A DNA stretch of 54,843 bases, from NCBI GenBank assembly GCA_020851785.1, contig JADZCC010000008.1, forward strand, positions 1-54,843, written 5' to 3'. How positions within the stretch are numbered: the stretch's first letter is position 1; each line of letters begins with the position of its first letter. Made by a program: the position numbers and the translations under genes. Origin of the DNA: Anaerolineales bacterium. GTDB taxonomy: Bacteria; Chloroflexota; Anaerolineae; Anaerolineales; Villigracilaceae. Shown in pieces: positions 1 to 8,420 of this stretch. The notes below the pieces were generated by a model, which saw only the letters and a program-made list of their open reading frames with translations, was not told where the DNA came from and ran no database searches.

Positions 1-137
1 ACGCCGTGGCCCCCCGCGCCACGCTGATTCCCGTGGAAGTGCGCCCGGCGCTCGGCGCCATTTTGCTGGGCATCGAAGCCGGAGGCATGACTCTCACCCA
101 CCAACAGCGCGATAATATCAAGGCGGTATTTGCCTGA
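1..137 (+). CDS. C-terminal end of a BadF/BadG-type sugar kinase (partial)
   Basis: Only the last 44 codons are in the window, read from base 3 to the TGA at 135-137. The tail, with VEVRPALGAILLGIEAGG near its end, resembles the C-terminus of BadF/BadG/BcrA-type kinases, the family of N-acetylglucosamine kinases. The stop overlaps the next start as TGATG, so translation is probably coupled to the GH18 gene. A GlcNAc kinase would fit the following chitinase-like, deacetylase and sugar-transport genes. The family call rests on a short segment plus context and is tentative. Confidence 0.45.
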   Translation, partial: AVAPRATLIPVEVRPALGAILLGIEAGGMTLTHQQRDNIKAVFA

Positions 138-1069
138 TGAAACGCTTCGCTTCTTTCTTAACCCTCTGCTTGTTATCTCTTTCATGGACAGCCTGCACGC
201 CTATGCAAACCTCCCCCTCCCCAACCGATTCCTTCCGCATCGTGGCCTACGCCACCGACGCCATCATCGCCGAACTCATCCCCTACGACAAACTAACCCA
301 CATCAATTATTCATTCCTCATCCCGCACGCCGACGGAACCTTCGCCACGCTCAACAATGCTTGGAAGTTGGAAAGCATCGTCGAAGCGGCGCATCAAAAA
401 AATGTTAAGGTCAGCATTGCCGTAGGCGGCTGGGGCTGGGACAACGAGTTTGAACAAATGGCCGCCGCGCCCGAAACGCGCACGGCCTTCGTCCAAAACC
501 TGGTTGCAGTCGTCAACCAATATCAACTGGACGGCGTGGATATGGATTGGGAATACCCCGACCCTGGCCAATCCTCTCAAAACTTTTTGGCGTTGATGAA
601 AGAACTGCGCGCCGCGCTACCGGATAAATTGATCAGCGTGGCCACCATTTCCTACGGCGACGAAACCGGTCTGGGCATCCCCAACGAAGCCTTTGACCTT
701 GTGGATTACGTCAACGTGATGACCTATGACGGCCAAATTCACGGAAGCCTGACCGAGTTTGAAGAAGGCCTCAAGTATTGGACGGCGCGCGGCGTGCCCA
801 TCAAAAAAATAAATATCGGAGCGCCGTTCTATACCCGCCCCAGCGAAGTGACCTTTGCAAATTTGGTCAAAGCCGACCCAGCCGCCGCGCAATTGGATTC
901 TTTTGAATACCTGGGTTCGACTGAAAATTACAACGGCATTCCCACCGTCAAAAAGAAAACTGAAATTGCTCTGCAAAAAGCGGGCGGCATCATGTTTTGG
1001 GCGTTGGATCACGACGCGCAAGGCGAATTCTCGCTGGTGAACGCAATTTATCAGACTGTTCATCCATAA
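137..1069 (+). CDS. GH18 chitinase-like lipoprotein
   Basis: A 310-residue secreted glycoside hydrolase of family 18, expected to cleave beta-1,4-N-acetylglucosamine linkages outside the membrane. The N-terminus is a lipoprotein signal ending SWTAC with Cys20 as the lipidation residue. The GH18 signature DGVDMDWE is at 132-139, with Glu139 as predicted acid/base, and the SxGG-like AVGGWG strand is at 95-100. The barrel closes with GIMFWALDHD near residue 285. The start overlaps the previous stop (TGATG). It has no separate chitin-binding domain. It could be a spore-cortex or cell-wall type GH18 rather than a true chitinase. The family call is firm and the substrate inferred. Confidence 0.88.
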   Translation: MKRFASFLTLCLLSLSWTACTPMQTSPSPTDSFRIVAYATDAIIAELIPYDKLTHINYSFLIPHADGTFATLNNAWKLESIVEAAHQKNVKVSIAVGGWGWDNEFEQMAAAPETRTAFVQNLVAVVNQYQLDGVDMDWEYPDPGQSSQNFLALMKELRAALPDKLISVATISYGDETGLGIPNEAFDLVDYVNVMTYDGQIHGSLTEFEEGLKYWTARGVPIKKINIGAPFYTRPSEVTFANLVKADPAAAQLDSFEYLGSTENYNGIPTVKKKTEIALQKAGGIMFWALDHDAQGEFSLVNAIYQTVHP

Positions 1070-1076
1070 TTCAAAC

Positions 1077-1913
1077 GTGTCTAAACGCTTAATTATCAAC
1101 GCCGACGATTATGGCCGCACGCCCGCCGTTTCGCGCGGGATTCGCGCCGCGCATTTAAACGGCGTGGTCACTTCCACCACCTGCATGATGAACCTTCCCA
1201 ACACGGTGGAGGAGATTCAACTGGCTCAACGCGAAGCGCCCATGCTCGGGCTGGGAGTCCACCTGACGTTAACCGCCGACCAGCCACTCGTTAAGCGCGA
1301 AGCGGTTCAATCCATCACCGACTCGCATGGAAATTTTCTCAAGCTCAACGTCTTTACTCAACAACTTAACCAAATCCAAATTGACGAAGTGAAGCTGGAA
1401 TGGCGCGCGCAGATTGAAGCCTTTATTCAAGCCGCCAAACAAAAACCCACGCATTTAGATTCGCATCATCACACGTCGTATTTCAGCGCCGCATTATTGC
1501 GCGCCATGCTCGAACTGGCGCAGGAATTTGAATGCGGCATTCGTCTGCCGTTGGAATATCCCGCCGCCACAATGACCGGCGTACCGCCAGAAGTGGTTGC
1601 GGCGGCTAAAGTTTACGCGCCGAAATTGTTGCGCGAGTTTAACCCAACCAGCCCCAATGGCTTCTTCGCAAATTTTTATGGAGCAACAGCCACCCGCGCC
1701 GAGTTGTTGCATATTTTTGAAACGCTCCCCGACGGCGTGTTTGAAATCATGTGTCACCCGGGCTATGTGGACGAGGCCCTGCCGCGCGTTTCGTCTTACG
1801 TGTACGCACGCGAAACGGAATTGAAGATTTTGAGCGCCGCGGAAATCCGCGCCGCAATTTCTGCAAACCAGATCGAGCTGATTAACTTTTCCAAACTGAC
1901 ACAGACGCGCTAA
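1077..1913 (+). CDS. ChbG/YdjC-family carbohydrate deacetylase
   Basis: A 278-residue YdjC-like deacetylase starting at a GTG, 7 nt after the GH18 stop. The family removes acetyl groups from chitooligosaccharides such as chitobiose using a divalent metal. The metal-binding motif INADDYG is at 6-12, where the Asp pair is catalytic, and HLDSHHHTSYF around 127-137 supplies the metal-ligand histidines. A late MCHPGYVD motif is also typical. It sits between a GH18 hydrolase and sugar ABC permeases, so it probably processes imported or released amino-sugar oligomers. No signal peptide is visible, so action is probably cytoplasmic. Confidence 0.88.
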   Translation: MSKRLIINADDYGRTPAVSRGIRAAHLNGVVTSTTCMMNLPNTVEEIQLAQREAPMLGLGVHLTLTADQPLVKREAVQSITDSHGNFLKLNVFTQQLNQIQIDEVKLEWRAQIEAFIQAAKQKPTHLDSHHHTSYFSAALLRAMLELAQEFECGIRLPLEYPAATMTGVPPEVVAAAKVYAPKLLREFNPTSPNGFFANFYGATATRAELLHIFETLPDGVFEIMCHPGYVDEALPRVSSYVYARETELKILSAAEIRAAISANQIELINFSKLTQTR

Positions 1914-1947
1914 AACTTAATCTCAAGGTAGGAAAGGCACGGGCAAT

Positions 1948-2850
1948 TTGGACAGGGTTCGTAAACCGCGCATAAAATTCGACCGTTATCTGGGCATCTT
2001 ATTCATCTCCCCCTGGATCATTGGAGTTTTGTTCTTTAAGTTCCTGCCGATCCTCGCCTCTTTTGGAATTTCGTTTACCAACTTTCAATTGCTCACGCCA
2101 GAAGCGACGCAGTTCATCGGCTTTGAGAATTACATTCGCCTGTTCCATGACGAAGGCGTGGGCTATGTATTGTTCGCCACCATTTCGCTAGGGTTAACTT
2201 CCATTCCATTTCAACTGGCGGCTTCGATTGCGATTGCGGCTTTGCTAAACAACCGCGGATTAAAGTTCGGCAACCTCATGCGGACGTTGTTCTTCCTGCC
2301 GAGCATCATCCCCGGCGTGGCCATCTTTTTCATGTGGTCTGGCTTTGTGGACCCCAACACCGGCTGGCTCAACAAAATTTTAGAATCTGTGGGGTTAACC
2401 GGTTTCAACGATCTCTATTCCAGCGGCGCAACCTCGCTCCTCTTTGGCATTAGCGCGTTGTGGTCGGTGGGACCGGGAATGCTGATTATGCTGGGTTCGC
2501 TTCAGGGAATGCCGCCCGAAATTCAGGAAGCCGCGCAGGTGGATGGCGCGGGGCCGTTGGTGCGTTTCTTCTACATCACTTTGCCGCTCATCTCCCCGGC
2601 AATTTTTTTCTCAATCGTCATCAACCTGATTTCCATTTTTGGCGGAGTCATTTTGCTCGATCGCGGCAACGGGTTTAGCGGCGGCTTTTCGCCGTATGAC
2701 AGTTACGTTTCCTACATCCTCTTCAATGAAAGGGATTTGGGCTACGCCGCCAGTTTGGCCTGGTTCTTTTTAATCCTCGTGATGATTGTCGTCATCGCGC
2801 TTTTTTCCAGCGCGCGCAAATGGGTCTATTATCCAGATCGGGAAGCCTAA
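1948..2850 (+). CDS. Sugar ABC transporter permease, MalF/UgpA type
   Basis: A 300-residue integral membrane permease of a carbohydrate-uptake (CUT1) ABC transporter, with about six membrane segments beginning near residue 14. The cytoplasmic EAA loop, EAAQVDGAGPLVRFFYITLPL, lies near residues 192-212 and contacts the ATPase. The start is a TTG preceded by a purine-rich AGGTAGGAAAGG. The solute-binding protein and ATPase are not in the window; they may lie upstream or be shared. Substrate is unproven, but the neighbours suggest an amino-sugar oligosaccharide. Confidence 0.9.
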   Translation: MDRVRKPRIKFDRYLGILFISPWIIGVLFFKFLPILASFGISFTNFQLLTPEATQFIGFENYIRLFHDEGVGYVLFATISLGLTSIPFQLAASIAIAALLNNRGLKFGNLMRTLFFLPSIIPGVAIFFMWSGFVDPNTGWLNKILESVGLTGFNDLYSSGATSLLFGISALWSVGPGMLIMLGSLQGMPPEIQEAAQVDGAGPLVRFFYITLPLISPAIFFSIVINLISIFGGVILLDRGNGFSGGFSPYDSYVSYILFNERDLGYAASLAWFFLILVMIVVIALFSSARKWVYYPDREA

Positions 2851-2852
2851 CC

Positions 2853-3932
2853 ATGAAAACCTCCGCCTCCAAAAGCTGGCTGGCTCCGCAAAACTTCATC
2901 TCCTTTCAAACCTGGGAAAAGTTTGGCCGCAGAGCGTTGAACTTTTTCATCTTTGGTTTTTTGATTGTCTATCTCTTCCCCATGCTCTACATGGTGGCCG
3001 TCTCGGTCATGGACGGCCCGCAACTTGCAGATCGCAACGCGCCTGCCTATCCGGCCCGGCACGTCCGCTTTGAATATCAAGGACAAAGCTACTCTGTTTA
3101 CAAAGTCCCGTTTGAAAACGAGCAGATTCGCCAACTGGCATTAATCAAACCCGGCAGAACTTCCAGCGAGTTTGTTGACCCGGCCAACCCGCAAGCAGGC
3201 GTGATCGTCTGGAACGGGAACTGGCGCAAGTTGATCGGCGTGTATGAATTTCATCTCACCTTTGAAAACTTTACCATGCTCTTCAACTATCCCCCGCTGG
3301 GCAGGATGATTCAGAACACGCTGGTAATGACGTTAATCGCCGAGATTGGCGTGCTGTTTTCATCCATCGTTGTGGCTTATGGGTTTTCAAGGTTTCGCCT
3401 GCCCGGCGGCGATGCGCTCTTCTACATCCTCATCGCCACCATCTTAATCCCGGAAAAAGTGACCTTAATCCCCACCTATTTCTTCTTCGTGCGCGTGTTG
3501 GACTGGAACGGAAGCTGGCTTCCGATTCTCCTGCCGTTCTTCTTTGGCAACGCGGTTTATATTTTTCTGTTGCGCCAAAACTTCAAAAGCATCCCCAAAG
3601 ATTTGGACGAAGCCGCCATGCTCGACGGCGCGGGGCCGTTCCGCATTTTATTTCAGGTGCTTCTGCCGCAAACCTGGCCCACCGTCATCACCATCTCACT
3701 GTTGCATTTCTTTTACATGTGGAACGAAACCCGTCAGGCCGCGCTTTATCTCAGCATCCGCCGCGACCTGGCCCCGATTTCGTTTGGCATTCAAAACTTC
3801 CAAAGCCTGGCTCCCATTCAAAACCAATTGCAAGCCAGCGCCCTCATTTTGATGATCGTGCCGGTCATCGTTCTAATCCTCTCGCAAAAATTCTTTATGC
3901 GTGACGTGGTCGTCACGGGAATGGAAAAATAA
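2853..3932 (+). CDS. Sugar ABC transporter permease, MalG/UgpE type, with an extracytoplasmic insert
   Basis: The second permease of the pair is 359 residues long, starting at the ATG 2 nt after the previous stop. The EAA loop, DLDEAAMLDGAGPFRILFQVLLP, near residues 250-272 marks the CUT1 family. MalG-type proteins are usually about 280 residues. The extra length is a soluble segment of roughly 90 residues (about 55-145) between the first two membrane segments, containing FEYQGQSYSVYKVPF and WNGNWRKLIGVYEFHLTF. It would face outward and could touch the binding protein. Six membrane segments are otherwise visible. Confidence 0.9.
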   Translation: MKTSASKSWLAPQNFISFQTWEKFGRRALNFFIFGFLIVYLFPMLYMVAVSVMDGPQLADRNAPAYPARHVRFEYQGQSYSVYKVPFENEQIRQLALIKPGRTSSEFVDPANPQAGVIVWNGNWRKLIGVYEFHLTFENFTMLFNYPPLGRMIQNTLVMTLIAEIGVLFSSIVVAYGFSRFRLPGGDALFYILIATILIPEKVTLIPTYFFFVRVLDWNGSWLPILLPFFFGNAVYIFLLRQNFKSIPKDLDEAAMLDGAGPFRILFQVLLPQTWPTVITISLLHFFYMWNETRQAALYLSIRRDLAPISFGIQNFQSLAPIQNQLQASALILMIVPVIVLILSQKFFMRDVVVTGMEK

Positions 3933-5246
3933 ATGTTTCGCAACCCGAACCATCGCATTGTACTGGGCATTTGGTTTGGCTGGGCGCTGATCATGCTCGG
4001 CTATCACGTCTTTGTACCGGCGCGCTTCACCGTGCAACCGCCCGATTACGCCCTGGAATGGACTCCGGCCGAAACCCGGCCCGGAAGCCAGAAGGGCAAA
4101 ATCTTCCTCAACGAGCCGTTTCTCAACCGCCATGTTTCATGGGATTCCGAATACTATCTCGCCATCGCCGTCTCCGGCTACGAAGCGCCCACCATCGTGC
4201 GCATTCACGGCCAACTCGGCGACGACGCGCCCTCCGCCCCAACCTACTGGCCGTTTCGAGTTTATATTGCCAGTTCAAACGACCCCGGCATCCCCTTAAG
4301 CTACGCCTTCTTCCCGCTTTATCCAATTATGATGAATCTCTTTGCGCTTCCGCTTTCCATCTTTGGATTGAACGAAATTGCCACGGCCACGCTGGCGGGC
4401 GTGATCGTTTCCATGCTGGGGACGTTGGCCGCCATGTTTGCCGTCTATGAGTTTGGCAAAGACGATCTGGACGAAGCCGGGGGCCTGCGCGCCGCATTTT
4501 ACATGCTCATCTTCCCCAGCGCCTTCTTCTTCGCGGAAGTGTACACCGAAGGCCTGTTCGTCGGCCTGGCGTTTAGCAGTTTGCTCCTGCTTCGGCGCGG
4601 ACATCGCGGCTGGGCGGCGTTGGTGGCCGTCCTCGCCACCTTCACCCGCGCCGTCGGCGTGACGCTCTTCATCCCGCTCCTGATCTCCTGGGTGAAGGAT
4701 TGGGAATGGATGGAATTGGATTTGGAATGGCGGCAAATTTTCTATCGCGGCTTGCCCTGGCGGGCCATCTTTGGCGCGCTGATCATCTTCGCGCCCGTCA
4801 TCGCCTTCTTCCTTTGGCGCATCTCCTATTACGGCATGGCCTTCAGCCTCGTGGAAGACCAATATTTTGAGCGTCAATTTTTGGCCTTTGGCAATACCTT
4901 CCTGTGGTGGTCGGCCGGATTCAAAGCCTTGTTTGGAAGCATCCCCAACGCCGCGGCCTATTACTTCGTCGAATGGCTGGGCGTGATCATTGGCTTCGTT
5001 GCCTGCATCGCCGGGATGAAGCGTTATCCAGATTTGGCCATCTTCGGTTTTCTGGTCGTCTTTCTTTCTTTCACCAGCGGCCCCGCGCAAGGCATGTATC
5101 GTTATATTTTAGGCGCGCCGCCCGTCTTCCTCTTCCTCAGCCGCCTCGGCAAAAATCAAATCTTTGATCGCGTCTGGACGCTGGCCAGCATCCTCATCAT
5201 GGGCGTGATGTGTACGATGTACATGTTCCACATGTGGGCGGGATAG
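3933..5246 (+). CDS. PIG-V/GT76-like membrane mannosyltransferase
   Basis: A 437-residue polytopic membrane protein beginning at the base after the permease stop. After the first membrane helix, an external loop carries VSWDSEYYLAIAVSGY (about 67-82), matching the WDxxxYxxIAxxGY signature of PIG-V type GT-C glycosyltransferases, which use lipid-linked sugars. An FFFAEVYTEGLF segment near 197-208 and many following helices also fit. Its place in a sugar-uptake operon is unusual, because it would build glycans rather than degrade them. Acceptor and donor are unknown. Confidence 0.75.
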   Translation: MFRNPNHRIVLGIWFGWALIMLGYHVFVPARFTVQPPDYALEWTPAETRPGSQKGKIFLNEPFLNRHVSWDSEYYLAIAVSGYEAPTIVRIHGQLGDDAPSAPTYWPFRVYIASSNDPGIPLSYAFFPLYPIMMNLFALPLSIFGLNEIATATLAGVIVSMLGTLAAMFAVYEFGKDDLDEAGGLRAAFYMLIFPSAFFFAEVYTEGLFVGLAFSSLLLLRRGHRGWAALVAVLATFTRAVGVTLFIPLLISWVKDWEWMELDLEWRQIFYRGLPWRAIFGALIIFAPVIAFFLWRISYYGMAFSLVEDQYFERQFLAFGNTFLWWSAGFKALFGSIPNAAAYYFVEWLGVIIGFVACIAGMKRYPDLAIFGFLVVFLSFTSGPAQGMYRYILGAPPVFLFLSRLGKNQIFDRVWTLASILIMGVMCTMYMFHMWAG

Positions 5247-5280
5247 CCTCTTCACTTTTAGCATGAAGGCGAAATCATTT

Positions 5281-5325
5281 TAGACATAGCCTTGTTTTAT
5301 AATAGCAAGGCTATGTCTATTTTTT
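5281..5325 (+). terminator. Rho-independent terminator overlapping the coaBC start codon
   Basis: A perfect 14-bp inverted repeat, TAGACATAGCCTTG at 5281-5294 and CAAGGCTATGTCTA at 5306-5319, has an 11-nt loop and is followed at once by six T residues (5320-5325). This is a strong intrinsic terminator for the amino-sugar operon. Its 3' arm contains the ATG of coaBC (5313-5315), and its loop contains a TATAAT box. Confidence 0.85.
5298..5303 (+). promoter_or_regulatory. Candidate -10 box of coaBC
   Basis: TATAAT lies in the terminator loop, 9 nt before the coaBC ATG. Transcription from it would begin at about 5310, leaving a leader of only a few bases. No good -35 hexamer is visible. Confidence 0.6.
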
Positions 5326-6542
5326 CAGAAAAACAAATCCTCCTCGGCGTCACCGGCTCGATCGCCGCCTACAAGGCCGCAGACCTGGCCTCCAAGCTAA
5401 CGCAGGCGGGCGCGCGGGTGGATGTCCTCCTCACCTCCTCCGCAGAAAAGTTCGTCGCTCCCCTCACCTTCCAATCGGTGACCGGCCGCCGCGCCTACAC
5501 CGATCAGGATTTATGGGGCCACGAAGCGCACGTCTTGCATGTAGGCTTGAGTAAAAATGCAGACCTGCTTTTGATCGCGCCCTGCACCGCCGACACGCTC
5601 GCCAAACTGGCGCACGGCCTGGCGGATAATTTACTAACCGTCACGGCATTGGCGGCCACCTGCCCGATCTTGATCGCGCCTGCGATGGATGGCGGCATGT
5701 TTGAAGCGCCCGCGACTCAAGCCAACCTGACGACGCTCAAACAGCGGGGCGTGACTTTTATCGGGCCCGCCGAAGGGCATCTCGCTTCGGGCCTCAGCGG
5801 GACGGGAAGGCTGGTCGAGCCATCCGAGATATTTGGTCATACCCGAATCATGCTTGGCAAATTGGGCGGGCTGGCCAATAAAAAAGTAGTCGTGACGGCG
5901 GGCGGCACGCAAGAAGCCCTCGACCCGGTGCGGATCATTACGAATCATTCCTCCGGCAAACAAGGCTATGCCCTGGCGCAAGCCGCCCTGGACGCAGGTG
6001 CAACCGTCACGCTGATCACCACGCCGACCGGATTAATTCCGCCGGTGGGCGCAGAAATCGTCAAAGTGAAAAGCGCCAAAGAGTTGTTAAATGCCGTGTT
6101 AAACGAATCTGCGGACGTGTTAATCATGGCGGCCGCGGCGGCGGATTTTCGCCCAAAGACGGTCGCTCAGGATAAAATGAAGAAGCGGGACGGCCTGCCG
6201 CAGATCGAACTCGAAGCGACAGAAGATATCCTGAAAGCCGTATCCGGCCCGGGGTCCGCAAAGAAGCGCTTCGCTGTCACTGTGGGCTTTGCGGCCGAAA
6301 GTCAAAATCTGCTGGCCAATGCGGATGAGAAATTAAAATCCAAAGGGTTGGATTTAATCGCCGCGAACGACATCTCCGCCAAAGACGCGGGGTTTGCGGT
6401 GGAGACAAATCGCATTACGTTATTATTTGCAGATGGGACAAAAGAAAATTTGCCGCTGATGAGCAAAACCTCAGCGGCCGAAAAAATTATTGAGCGTATC
6501 GTTACGCTGGTGGAGAAAAATGCGTATCCTAGTCATGTCTGA
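5313..6542 (+). CDS. coaBC: Bifunctional CoaBC: phosphopantothenoylcysteine decarboxylase / phosphopantothenate-cysteine ligase
   Basis: A 409-residue cytoplasmic enzyme catalysing the second and third steps of coenzyme A synthesis. The N-terminal flavoprotein half has GVTGSIAAYKAADL (13-26), the His-containing WGHEAHVLHVGLS segment and APAMDGGMF. That last motif carries Asp where the Escherichia coli enzyme has Asn in PAMNxxM; I regard this as a family variant. The C-terminal ligase half starts near residue 190 with VVVTAGGTQEALDPVRIITNHSSGK. I chose ATG 5313 over an in-frame TTG at 5292 because the latter lies within the terminator. It overlaps the next gene by 23 nt. Confidence 0.95.
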   Translation: MSIFSEKQILLGVTGSIAAYKAADLASKLTQAGARVDVLLTSSAEKFVAPLTFQSVTGRRAYTDQDLWGHEAHVLHVGLSKNADLLLIAPCTADTLAKLAHGLADNLLTVTALAATCPILIAPAMDGGMFEAPATQANLTTLKQRGVTFIGPAEGHLASGLSGTGRLVEPSEIFGHTRIMLGKLGGLANKKVVVTAGGTQEALDPVRIITNHSSGKQGYALAQAALDAGATVTLITTPTGLIPPVGAEIVKVKSAKELLNAVLNESADVLIMAAAAADFRPKTVAQDKMKKRDGLPQIELEATEDILKAVSGPGSAKKRFAVTVGFAAESQNLLANADEKLKSKGLDLIAANDISAKDAGFAVETNRITLLFADGTKENLPLMSKTSAAEKIIERIVTLVEKNAYPSHV

Positions 6543-7251
6543 TATTCATGCGAATTACACCGCGCTGGAAGCGGTTCTGCGCGACGCGGGCAAGGTGGAC
6601 GAAACCTGGTGCCTCGGCGATTTGGTGGGCTACGGGCCAGACCCGAACGCGGTTGTAGAAGAAGTGCGCGAGATTCCCAACCTGGTGTGTTTGATGGGCA
6701 ATCACGACGTGGGTGTAATTGGCAGAATGCCTTTGGAAACTTTCAACGGCGAGGCCCGCCGTTCGTTGATGTATCACGAAAAAGTGTTAACCACCACCAA
6801 TTTGGATTATTTGAAAACCCTGCCGATGGTGGCGAAAGAACGCGGCGAAGCGACCATCGCGCATGGCAGTCCGCGCGACCCGCTCTGGGAATACATTTTG
6901 AACTCGCTGACCGCCCGCGTCAATTTTGAACACTTCTCCACGCCGTGGTGTTTTGTGGGGCATTCGCACATTCAATGTCTGTTTGTGTTGAATGAAGAGA
7001 CCAAGCAGATTCTGCTCGACCAAACCAAGCCGGATACGTCGATTCAACTACACCCCAAGATGATTCTCAACCCAGGCTCGGTGGGCCAACCCAGAGACCG
7101 CGACCCACGCGCCGCTTACGCCATTTACGATACCGCCGCCCGCACCTGGACGCCCAAGCGCGTGCCGTACAACATCGCCGAAGTGCAGGCCCGCATTCGA
7201 GAGTTGAAACTTCCCGAAAAGCACGCCGCGCGCCTCGCCGAAGGCTGGTAA
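6520..7251 (+). CDS. Calcineurin-like metallophosphoesterase (YfcE/MJ0936 type)
   Basis: A 243-residue phosphodiesterase with the dinuclear-metal motifs in order: SDIHANYTALEAV near the N-terminus, GDLVGYGPDP, GNHD, AHGSP and a late GHSHIQ. Together they form the MJ0936/YfcE-like fold. I chose ATG 6520, preceded by GGAG, over an upstream GTG-type extension because the fold begins right at MRILVMSDIH. It overlaps the end of coaBC by 23 nt, so the two are co-transcribed. The physiological substrate is unknown; a nucleotide or phosphodiester is typical for the family. Confidence 0.9.
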   Translation: MRILVMSDIHANYTALEAVLRDAGKVDETWCLGDLVGYGPDPNAVVEEVREIPNLVCLMGNHDVGVIGRMPLETFNGEARRSLMYHEKVLTTTNLDYLKTLPMVAKERGEATIAHGSPRDPLWEYILNSLTARVNFEHFSTPWCFVGHSHIQCLFVLNEETKQILLDQTKPDTSIQLHPKMILNPGSVGQPRDRDPRAAYAIYDTAARTWTPKRVPYNIAEVQARIRELKLPEKHAARLAEGW

Positions 7252-7316
7252 CGCGGGAACTTATTTTTTATCAATCTCGTCTGCAAGGAAACGCAACTAT
7301 GATAGGAGAAAAGAAA

Positions 7317-8273
7317 ATGAAGAAGATTTTGCCCTTTATTTTGCTCGTTGGTTTCCTGCTTACGGCCTGCGGAACTTCGCGCCAAGCGCCGGATATACAC
7401 TATGCTTCTGGTGCAGGCCCCGATATGGATTTATCCGTAAGTGCGTGGCCCGCCGCCACCGCCATGGCCCCCGCCATGGAAGAAGCCCCCAGCCCGGAAG
7501 ACGGGATGACCTCCAACTCCGGCAACGGCGCGGCCTCCCAAGTTCAGCGTATGGTCATCAAAAACGCCGACCTGGCGATTGTGGTCAGCGACGTGGAAGC
7601 CCGGATGAAAGCGATCAACGACCTGGCCGTAAACATGGGCGGCTATGTGGTTTCCTCCAACCTGTACCAAAGCTATACTAATGATTACGTCGAAGTTCCA
7701 GAAGCGAGCGTCGTCATCCGCGTGCCTTCAGAAAAACTAAAAGAGGTTTTGGAGTCCATCACAAAAGACACGGTTGAGGTCCAAAACGAAAACGTCACCA
7801 GTCAGGATATCACGCCCGACTACGTGGATTTGAAATCGCGCCTGAAGAACCTCGAATCCGCCGAAGCGCAACTTGAAGACATTATGAAAAACGCCACCGA
7901 GACCGAAGATGTGATTAACGTCTTCAATCAATTGACCTATTACCGCGAGCAAATTGAACTGGTCAAAGGGCAGATGAAATATTATGAAGAGTCGGTGGCG
8001 CTTTCCGCAGTCAGCGTACGCATCATCGCTGAGGAAACCATCCAGCCGATTAAGGTGGCCGGCTGGGAACCGAAAGGCGTGGCCCGCGACGCCATCCAAA
8101 ATTTGATTTACTTCTTCCAAGACTTCATCAGCTTCCTGATTTACTTCACGCTCAACACCCTGCCCAAATTAATCGTCATCAGCATTCCGCTCTATCTGGT
8201 CTTCCTCGGCTTACGCGTAGTCTATCGCAAACTGCGCCGCAATAAAGTCAAGCCCGCCGAACCGGCAGGCTAA
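7317..8273 (+). CDS. DUF4349 lipoprotein
   Basis: A 318-residue lipoprotein with a signal peptide ending LLTAC (Cys18) and an AGGAG ribosome site 9 nt before the ATG at 7317. After a low-complexity linker rich in Ala/Pro, residues about 75-250 form the DUF4349 region: repeated beta-type segments around MVIKNADLAIVV and VVIRVPSEKLKEVLESI, and a coiled-coil around LKSRLKNLESAEAQLEDIM. A membrane helix follows near 265-305, with a basic tail. The function of DUF4349 is not established. It would be anchored in the membrane at both ends, with the body outside. Confidence 0.85.
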   Translation: MKKILPFILLVGFLLTACGTSRQAPDIHYASGAGPDMDLSVSAWPAATAMAPAMEEAPSPEDGMTSNSGNGAASQVQRMVIKNADLAIVVSDVEARMKAINDLAVNMGGYVVSSNLYQSYTNDYVEVPEASVVIRVPSEKLKEVLESITKDTVEVQNENVTSQDITPDYVDLKSRLKNLESAEAQLEDIMKNATETEDVINVFNQLTYYREQIELVKGQMKYYEESVALSAVSVRIIAEETIQPIKVAGWEPKGVARDAIQNLIYFFQDFISFLIYFTLNTLPKLIVISIPLYLVFLGLRVVYRKLRRNKVKPAEPAG

Positions 8274-8276
8274 ATA

Positions 8277-8406
8277 ACTCACCTTACGCGCCCTCATCCC
8301 CAGCCCTTCTCCCGTTGGAGAAGGGAGTCCCCTCTCCCTTCGGGAGAGGGTTAGGGTGAGGGTGAGGGAGAATTTACGAATTTTCGCAAAACTGCGTAAG
8401 GTGAGT
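8277..8406. repeat. MITE-like inverted-repeat element with a 5-bp flanking duplication
   Basis: Perfect 13-bp terminal inverted repeats, ACTCACCTTACGC (8277-8289) and GCGTAAGGTGAGT (8394-8406), enclose a 130-bp segment. They are flanked by the direct repeat AAATA (8272-8276 and 8407-8411). Inside are two GC-rich hairpins around CTTCTCCC/GGAGAAG and CTCTCCC/GGGAGAG. It has no coding capacity. This looks like a small non-autonomous mobile element between the DUF4349 stop and the next terminator. Confidence 0.65.
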
Positions 8407-8420
8407 AAATAACAAAAAAA

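Noticed and set aside
4296..5090. A 264-codon minus-strand open frame inside the mannosyltransferase gene.
   Set aside because: It is antisense to a membrane protein with clear motifs. Its charged, low-complexity translation is what antisense of such a gene gives.
5313..6542. CoaBC with an inactivated decarboxylase because PAMN is PAMD.
   Set aside because: Asp at this place is, to my knowledge, a recurring family variant, and all other motifs of both halves are intact.
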